This document shows positions 58,197 through 64,000 of a DNA stretch of 64,000 nt, piece by piece. The position numbers and the translations under genes are program-made. The stretch covers positions 212,019,500 through 212,083,499 of the forward strand of contig OY986439.1 of NCBI GenBank assembly GCA_963920525.1, in the 5' to 3' direction. Every line of letters begins with the position of its first letter. Position 1 is the first letter of the stretch. This DNA is from Dichetophora obliterata (taxonomy: Eukaryota; Arthropoda; Insecta; Diptera; Sciomyzidae). The notes beneath the pieces were generated by a model. That model saw only the letters and a program-made list of their open reading frames with translations, was not told the DNA's origin and did no database searches.

Positions 58197-58413
58197 GCTA
58201 GTGTTATGCCTTAACCTCGGCAAGCACATCCTTAGTTGTTCATGTCCTTTAATTCCACAATTTCCATAATTTAGATGAGGATTTTTTAGTTTTCCATAAT
58301 TCTTAAATGTAGGAAAGAACAAAGAAAGTGAAAAGAACCGTCCGAACTCGGATTCGAACCAGGGACCTCTGGGTTGATAGGCTAGCGCACTCTCCACTAG
58401 ACTACAAAGGCCG
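58197..58413 (-). mobile_element. Second tRNA-derived retroposon-like repeat
   Basis: The minus strand begins GGCCTTTGTAGTCTAGTGG (A-box-like, 58413-58390) and has GGTTCGAATCC (B box, 58360-58350), about 30 bp apart. The 3' part ends AAGGCATAACACTAGC, which resembles AAGGCATAACACTTGC in SINE copy 1 (about 2012). The acceptor stem does not pair well, so it is not called a tRNA. I found no target duplication. Confidence 0.6.
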
Positions 58414-58913
58414 TAATTAAACAATACACAGCGTAAGAAAACTGTTCTCAGACCTATAGTAAAACTTTTTAATGAATATTTTTGCAAAATATTTTAACTA
58501 TCTAGGGCACATTTTATGAGTCTGTTTTAAACCATTTATAAAAAAATTTAAAAAGGTGACCTAAACCTAAAAAATGTCCTTGGAAAATTTTACTAAAAGT
58601 CTTTTTAAGCAAAATTTGTCCGCAGCGTATATCGATGGAGAAAAGTAAAAAACATTATTTTAAAGATATCCAAAAATTTTGGTGAAAACTTTCTCTATAG
58701 CGTAATTAAAAATTTTTTCTTTTTTAACTGACTTCAAAAAGGGGGAGGTTCTCAAGTTGGTTGATTTCTTTTTTTCTTTAAAGAAGTGGGGCTCAGACAA
58801 ATTTTGTCCAAAGTGATTTAAAGTGAAGTTTGCAAGGAACGTTTTCATAAAATATTGTTACCTTCTACGATTATGTTGTTAAGTATTTGAAAGCAGCGAT
58901 GCTCAGCGCCTAA
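58414..58913. other. No gene recognised
   Basis: AT-rich. The minus frame 58660-58848 (62 codons) has no known domain. Confidence 0.45.
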
Positions 58914-59686
58914 GGCCGCGTTCATAGTGTACGCTTTGGCTGAATCTGATGCATAAAACTGCTTTGTCAAGCTTTTTTTGATCATAGTGAATGCTTATTC
59001 AACGCTGCATAAAGCAGCTTATTGAGCTTATTAGTGTTCATAGTGCGCGCTTTATGCTTGTGGCTGATATGCTTTGCTTTCATTTGTCTCTTTGGAAAAT
59101 AATGCCCTAAATTGCGTTTTGCAAAGTAAATGAAAGATTTTTTGTTTAATGAGTATGTAGATTTGCGATGATCACCAATGAAAGATCAAATCAATAACAA
59201 ACAAAAGTTCAAAGTAACTTGAAAACACAAAGCATAACAACGGTGGAAAGTTCAGCACAAAAAGTACCCAAGAAGTAAGCAAGAACAACGAAAACTATGT
59301 AAACAAACGAGATTGAATACACAAGTGCATATAACTGAAAAGCACCACAAAAGGACCACAACGCAACAACAACACAACAACACAACAACGGTTAAAACTT
59401 CAGCAAAAAAAAATCAACGAAAATATTGTTAACAGGCAAAATAGATAAACATGTGCCGAATAGCATTTTAAAAATGCTCTACAACAAAGCATAAAAAACA
59501 AAATTATTTTTCTGTGTGAGCAAGCGAGATGGAGATATAAGCGCTGAAAAGCATTTGAAATTAAGCTTTATGCTAGCTTTATGCTGGCACTATGAACACT
59601 TTGAGCTTTTTTCATATGATTATACACAAAGCGTTTTTCAGCTAAACCTCTCGGCTAAGCTAAAAGCGTTTACTATGAACGCAGCC
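58914..59686. mobile_element. PIF/Harbinger-like MITE
   Basis: The ends GGCCGCGTTCATAGTGTACG (58914) and, inverted, GGCTGCGTTCATAGTAAACG (59686) are flanked by TAA at 58911-58913 and 59687-59689, the 3-bp TWA-type duplication of PIF/Harbinger elements. The motif TTCATAGTG recurs inside near 59037 and inverted near 59590, as subterminal repeats. 773 bp, no transposase. Confidence 0.82.
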
Positions 59687-59999
59687 TAACTCTTTCCACT
59701 CTTTTACAACAACTTCAATATTTTCATGATTGTTGCAATTCGCCGAATTCAATTTACCATCTTTTAAACCATCGATAGCTGATCTGCGTTTGCATGTTGT
59801 TGTTTTTGTTCCTTGGCACCATCGATTGCCGCTGTTTTGCACTGTTTTTGGCATTCGCTTTGTAGACGTTTACAGCATGCGTCGTATTCTTTATATTTTT
59901 CGTTGTGCAAATACACATTGAGAAAAAGTTATTGAATTTTTGCAGGTGGGTACTTTTTTATATTGCATCAGAAGAAATTATTTTGTATAGGGGTTATTA

Positions 60000-61286
60000 T
60001 TGGGGGTTGGAATTAGTTTTAAAGGTTTTCTAAGAGATGGCGTAACTATCAATAGATCGCATCGGGCACACCTGTGACTATATTCATTTCAAAGCACATT
60101 GTCTAAGCTTCATTTTTCAGTATGTGTCATTCCACTGAAGTGTAAACAACATATATTTTTTTCTCTGTGAACATGTCGACTTTCGTTCCAACAAAACGCA
60201 ATTTGCGGGAAGGTTTACTTTTGTGCTTCCATTTGAAGAAAAAAGCGGTTGAAGCACAACGCACGCTTACTGAGGCTTACGGGGACTATGCTCCATCGAT
60301 TTCTACTTGTGAGTACTGGTTCCGTCGGTTTAAAAGTGGTGATTTTGATACGGAAGACAAAGAGCGTCCGGGCCAGCCGAAAAAGTTTGAAGATGAGGAA
60401 TTGGAGGCTTTGCTCGATGAAGACCCGTGTCAAACCCTTCAAGAATTGTCAGAATCATTGGGAGTCGACTTATCAACGGTCGGCAAACGCTTGAAGGCCA
60501 TGGGAATGATTCAAAAGCAAGGAAATTGAGTGCCGTACCAGTTGAAGCCGAGAGACGTTGAACGGCGATTTTGCATGTGCGAACAACTGCTTCAACGGCA
60601 TAAAAGGAAAAGTTTTTTGCATCGTATAGTCACTGGCGATGAAAAGTGGATCCATTACGATAATCCTAAGCGAAAAAAATCGTGGGGACCACCCGGCCAT
60701 GCATCAACATCGAGGGCCAAGCCGAATATTCATGGCGCCAAGCTTATGCTGTGTATTTGGTGGGATCAGAAGGGTGTCGTGTACTATGAGCTGCTAAAAC
60801 CTAACGAAACCATCACTGGGGAACGCTACCAACAACAATTGATGCAATTGAGCCGAGCATTAAAGGTTAAATGGCCGGAATATGCCAAAAGACACGACAA
60901 AGTGGTTTTTCAACATGACAACGCACGGCCACATGTTGCAAGAACCTTCAAGGAAACGTTGGAGGCGCTGAATTGGGATGTGCTACCCCACCCGCCTTAT
61001 AGCCCAGACATAGCCCCTTCCGAATACCACCTATTCAGATCGATGACGCATGGCTTGGCTGAGCAGCGCTTCACTTCTTACGAGGATACCAAAAAATGGG
61101 TCGATTCGTGGATTGCCTCAAAAGACGAATCGTTCTTCCGGCGCGGAATCCATATGCTGCCAGAAAGATGGGAAAATGTTGTAGCTAACGATGGACAATA
61201 CTTTGAATAATATACATTGTACCGTTGTTTCTAAATAAATGCTCAAAAACCGAAAAAAAACCTTTAAAATTAATTCCAACCCCCAA
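60000..61286 (+). mobile_element. Full-length mariner element (mauritiana-like)
   Basis: The inverted ends start TTGGGGGTTGGAATTA and match over about 30 bp with one mismatch (left 60000-60029; right 61257-61286). TA flanks both sides (59998-59999, 61287-61288). At 1287 bp, with a 345-codon transposase frame, its size is that of complete mariners such as Mos1. This is the best preserved element in the window. Confidence 0.95.
60173..61210 (+). pseudogene. Mariner transposase with one stop and a D-to-E catalytic change
   Basis: I choose ATG 60173 (MSTFVPTKRNLREG), the usual start of the family, over an upstream GTG. The frame is 345 codons, the length of Mos1 transposase. N-terminal helix-turn-helix domains (CFHLKKKAVEA, WFRRFKSGDFD) are followed by the linker (IQKQGN). 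A TGA at 60527-60529 then replaces the conserved Trp of the family's W-V-P-x-x-L. The catalytic domain has Asp in TGDEKWIHYD and Asp in FQHDNARPH. The third position, 34 residues later, is Glu (YSPDIAPSEYHLF) where mariners have Asp. The C-terminus LPERWENVVANDGQYFE is complete. Both lesions predict inactivity. Confidence 0.93.
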
Positions 61287-61288
61287 TA

Positions 61289-61445
61289 TACCCTTCAAAA
61301 AGGGCTAGAAAAGAATTTGCGGGAAGCTGGGAGTTTGTCTAATTTTTCATAGATAATAAAAGACTAAAAAGATTTTAATCTTAATTATATAACAGTTAAG
61401 TTAATAATAAAAGAGCAAGATAATAAAAAATATAAAAAATTAAGT
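61289..61445. other. Spacer, no gene
   Basis: AT-rich sequence between the mariner and the Penelope-like segment. Its right edge is the direct repeat AAAAAATTAAGT at 61434-61445. Confidence 0.4.
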
Positions 61446-61997
61446 GTGTATTTTTGTAGATCAGTTGAAAAGTTATAATATTTTCAATATTTTGAATAGG
61501 CTTCCTGATCAATTCTTTTGTATGCAATTAAATTAAAATTTCAATTCATAATTTTCCCGACGTTTCGTTGATTCTATTTCAACTTCTTCAGGGGTTCTTT
61601 TATTAAAAAAGAAAACAACAAAAAAACAATTGTTTATAACTTAGTTGAACAAAACATTTTGAATTTGAAATTTAAAAATAGTTTAAGTGAAAATTATTTG
61701 ACTGCTAATGAAATAAATACATAAATAAAAGCTGTAAACAAATGACATAAGAACTTACATGCTGAACGTTTAATCTAATTAGAACATAAAAATTGTTTAA
61801 ATACTTAGTTAATTTGAAGTTATTTTTTATAAAATTTTTTAAAAATAAATTTATCATAAACTGAACCCCTTGTCAACACTGTCTTATTGGTTTAAGACAA
61901 GAGCGTAGCTAGCGCTTATATTGTCTTTATCTTATTTGTTATTTAATTGCATACAAAAGAATTGATCAGGAAGCCTATTCAAAATATTGAAAATATT
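61446..61997 (-). mobile_element. Penelope-like non-coding element with 58-bp perfect inverted repeat
   Basis: A perfect 58-bp inverted repeat (61476-61533 and 61941-61998, around CTTCCTGATCAATTC) encloses about 400 bp with no coding sequence. Inside, on the minus strand, is a hammerhead-ribozyme-like core (61556-61594), a motif known from the terminal repeats of Penelope-like retroelements. A 12-bp direct repeat AAAAAATTAAGT borders the segment (61434-61445 and 61998-62009), which may be a target duplication. No reverse transcriptase or GIY-YIG domain is present, so the assignment rests on the core motif. Confidence 0.6.
61556..61594 (-). ncRNA. Hammerhead-ribozyme-like core
   Basis: On the minus strand, in order: CCC (stem I), CTGAAGA (invariant C-U-G-A-N-G-A), a hairpin GTTGA-loop-TCAAC (stem II), GAAA, then ACGTC giving a minimal 2-bp stem III (AC/GU) and a U-C cleavage position, then GGG pairing with CCC (stem I). 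All invariant core bases are present. An extra A precedes stem II, and stem III is too short to be stable alone, as described for the short stem III of Penelope-like elements. Activity is inferred, not shown. Confidence 0.6.
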
Positions 61998-62009
61998 AAA
62001 AAATTAAGT

Positions 62010-62364
62010 TTAAAGCAAATAAAAATTATTATAAGATTAAAAAATAAAAAAAATGTATAATAATAAAAAATTCACAAAAAATACTTGAAAAAGAAAGTAA
62101 AAAACTAAAAAACCAAAAACATTAAAAACTATAAAACAAAAAATAAAAAAAGGATATTTAAAAATCTCCACACGGTTAAAGCTGGGAAAATCAAAATGTA
62201 TTCTGACTAGCAAAAAATTAAAAATTTGGAATTACTTGATTCATTATTTTTACAGTGTACATATAAGTTCGCTGTAGCGGACTCTTCCTGCACTCGTGTT
62301 ATTGGTAATTCCTCATTGCATCCAGATTTCAAATTTTTTGATATTGTTGCTTTTTGTTGGTGTT
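62010..62364. other. No gene recognised
   Basis: A-rich to about 62160, then mixed sequence. The plus frame 62226-62474 overlaps the direct repeat below and is not supported. Confidence 0.4.
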
Positions 62365-62576
62365 GTTTTTGCACTCTTCAAATAATTTTCGTGGGCATCG
62401 CTGATTTACACTATCACTGTGTTTTCCAAAATGCTTTCCGAAATTATTTCAAATGCGCACTAACTCCTTCATGACACAGTTAATGCAGTAGTGATGTTGT
62501 TGCTTTTAGTTGTTGTTGTTGTTTTAATTGGAGTTTTTGCACTCATCAAATAATTTTCGTGGGCATCGCTGTTTTA
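62365..62576. repeat. 44-bp direct repeat pair
   Basis: 62365-62408 and 62533-62576 are near-identical, starting GTTTTTGCACTC and ending GGGCATCGCTGWTTTA, with two mismatches and 168 bp apart. The SINE inserted at the end of the second copy. Confidence 0.9.
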
Positions 62577-62942
62577 GGGCGGCCTCGATAGTCTAGTGGT
62601 AGCGCGCTTGACTGTTGCACAGGGGTCCTGGGTTCGAATCCTGGTCGGGTCCTACGCTATAACCTTTCTTTCCTTATTTATAATCAAATAAACTTTAAAA
62701 CACGTCAATTTACGACGAATTGTTGTAGTTGGTGGTGGTAGGAAAAGTTTGTGGAGAGGAACGCTTAGTAACTTGATGTTGTTTCTACACATGTTTCTAC
62801 AGCTTCTGCCACATTAAGAACATCCTATATAAAAGTTTCACTTGATTACTCCCTTCTTCCATTCTGTGGTATCACAACGGACCAATAATCGTCTAAGTGG
62901 GCTGGTCTTAAGACCTGCCGCCACCTTTACTTAACCTAACCT
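62577..62942 (+). mobile_element. tRNA-derived SINE, copy 2
   Basis: The head is GGCGGCCTCGATAGTCTAG with A-box-like TAGTCTAGTGGTAGCGCG and B box GGGTTCGAATCC (62578-62650). The body shares GTGGAGAGGAACGCTTAG and GCCACATTAAGAACAT with copy 1, and the tail is GGTATCACAACGGACC, CTAAGTGGGCTGG and CCACCTTTACTTAACCTAAC. A perfect 12-bp duplication ATCGCTGTTTTA flanks it (62565-62576, 62943-62954). It is better preserved than copy 1. The tail resembles the 3' end of the LINE at 16444-16503, so mobilisation by that LINE group is likely. Confidence 0.93.
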
Positions 62943-62954
62943 ATCGCTGTTTTA

Positions 62955-63528
62955 AAGTGTGCACTCAAAAAATACTTAAATTAAAATGCACCAAATTTTG
63001 TGTTCTTTCATCTAGTGACTTTTCTTAAAAATATATATATATTATTGCAATATCGCAATGCTCTCGGTCGTGTGCTAAGAACGCTGATTTGCAGCTTGGT
63101 TTTTAAACTATGTCTAAGCATAGAATTAAGCTTAATAAACACAATATTTAGCCAAAGTTGCTCACACTTATCAGCATAAATAGAATGAGAAAATGTAAAA
63201 AAAATTACTGTAATCAAAAAAGTTCGGTTTTATAACGTCCCACAACCTCATCATCAATACAAAAATTCTCTACAACGTTAATTTTGTCATATTAACTTGG
63301 CGTTAAAAGCAATAGCTGGGAAAAAAATTTGTATAGAGCTATCTTTGCTACAAACAGTTTTGAATACTTAAAAAGTTTTCTATGAGTTGCAACCCTCTTT
63401 TAATTGATAAATGAAAGTGGGCGTGTGTCATTTAAAGGTATAGAGAAAGAAGAAGTAGAGGTTTTTTTAGGAATTTTGGAAGCATGTGTGTAGTTTTTAA
63501 CCCACAGAAACACACGTACAAACATACA
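62955..63528. other. No gene recognised
   Basis: AT-rich. The minus frame 63008-63217 has no domain. Confidence 0.45.
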
Positions 63529-63568
63529 TATATAAGCTGCTGGCTACTTAAAGACAGTAGTCATTCAT
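63529..63568 (+). promoter_or_regulatory. Candidate TATA box plus initiator
   Basis: TATATAAG at 63529-63536 is followed by TCATTC at 63561-63566, which fits the fly initiator TCAKTY. With A(63563) as +1 the TATAAG core lies at -32, the expected distance. A well-placed ATG follows at 63620. In AT-rich DNA such combinations arise by chance, so confidence is limited. Confidence 0.35.
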
Positions 63569-63619
63569 TCATAGCCTGTCATTTTATAGCATTAAACGCT
63601 TAAAGCTTAAGTTGGTACA

Positions 63620-63653
63620 ATGGCACAAACTTTGCTACTCATCCTTGTATTTT
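63620..63653 (+). CDS. Candidate first coding exon of a secreted protein (partial)
   Basis: ATG at 63620 in a good fly context (GTACAATGGC) opens MAQTLLLILVF, a start like a signal peptide: short polar beginning, then a run of Leu/Ile/Val. A possible splice donor, GTAAAT, is at 63654. Small secreted-protein and cuticle-protein genes of flies often break the signal peptide across a short first exon, and a TATA/initiator pair lies 57-91 bp upstream. If not spliced, the frame ends after 28 codons. No second exon is visible before the window ends. The product cannot be named, and the call depends on spacing and composition only. Confidence 0.25.
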
Positions 63654-64000
63654 GTAAATGTTGTTGTTTTGTTTTCCCTTTTCCTGCTGCTTACACATAC
63701 ATATAAATATATGCTACATAGTATGTGCTGCTAGTATGCGTGCACGTTGATTTTTATTCAATTAATTAGAGACCTTTTTAAAATTCTACAGCACAGTGTA
63801 TGTATTTTTTGTTTTTGTTCTTGTTTTTGTTTTTGTTCGATCAAACTGCGACACAAGAAACAGTGCATGTTTTTAGGCGCGCTCGCTTAAGAAGTAAATT
63901 TTAAACCCTTAACTGTCAAACGTGACTGAAAAGCTGCTTTGGCAGCGCATTACATAAGCATATGCTAATGAAGCTGTGTAAGTGACTGCAAGTGAATAAG
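63654..64000 (+). other. Possible intron start; no exon recognised
   Basis: T-rich sequence with TTTTTGTTTTTGTT-like tracts (63805-63838). It is compatible with an intron but shows no acceptor followed by an open frame that I can support. Confidence 0.3.

Overview
This is a strongly AT-rich eukaryotic window, most likely from a higher fly (Diptera, Brachycera). The evidence is the mix of remnants (mariner DD34D and DD41D groups, several hAT types, piggyBac, R1-like and RNase H-bearing LINEs, a Penelope-like ribozyme segment), the many (TTG/CTG)n and (CA)n tracts, and fly-type core-promoter motifs. No complete host protein gene is visible. The only candidate is a promoter plus short first exon at the right edge (63529-63653). 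The window looks like intergenic or long-intron DNA built from layers of transposon insertions, and every transposase or reverse transcriptase reading frame seen is broken.

Layout. 1-1014: heptamer satellite, TTAAAAA units changing abruptly to TTACAAA units. 1793-2144: tRNA-derived SINE with target duplication. 4044-10518: a pile of DNA elements: a small hAT with perfect 8-bp duplication, a larger hAT relic, a foldback element split by a DD41D mariner and a MITE, and two further inverted-repeat elements. 12.3-47.8 kb: a field of more than 70 copies (by eye) of a short motif, core CTTAACGAA, whose orientation is uniform within clusters and flips between them. This field is interrupted by an RNase H-bearing LINE (16.4-20.4 kb, itself hit by a terminal-inverted-repeat element), a zone of tRNA-like repeats (29.5-32.1 kb), a hAT relic, an R1-like LINE fragment (33.3-35.2 kb), a near-identical 573-bp tandem array with an internal inversion (35.2-40.1 kb) and two MITEs.

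47.1-54.2 kb: two arrays of one ~142-bp satellite family in opposite orientations, a solo relative of the 573-bp unit, and a 2-kb inverted-repeat element holding six ~160-bp repeats. 56.4-58.0 kb: an internally deleted piggyBac element with TTAA duplication. 58.2-62.9 kb: a second tRNA-derived repeat, a PIF/Harbinger-like MITE, a full-length mariner with one stop codon and an Asp-to-Glu change at the third catalytic position, a Penelope-like segment with a hammerhead-ribozyme-like core, and a second copy of the SINE.

Links between elements. The SINE 3' tail at 62867-62942 is collinear with the 3' end of the LINE at 16444-16503, suggesting that this LINE group mobilises the SINE. The most unexplained signal is the CTTAACGAA field. 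The 573-bp inverted array and the hammerhead-like segment follow.
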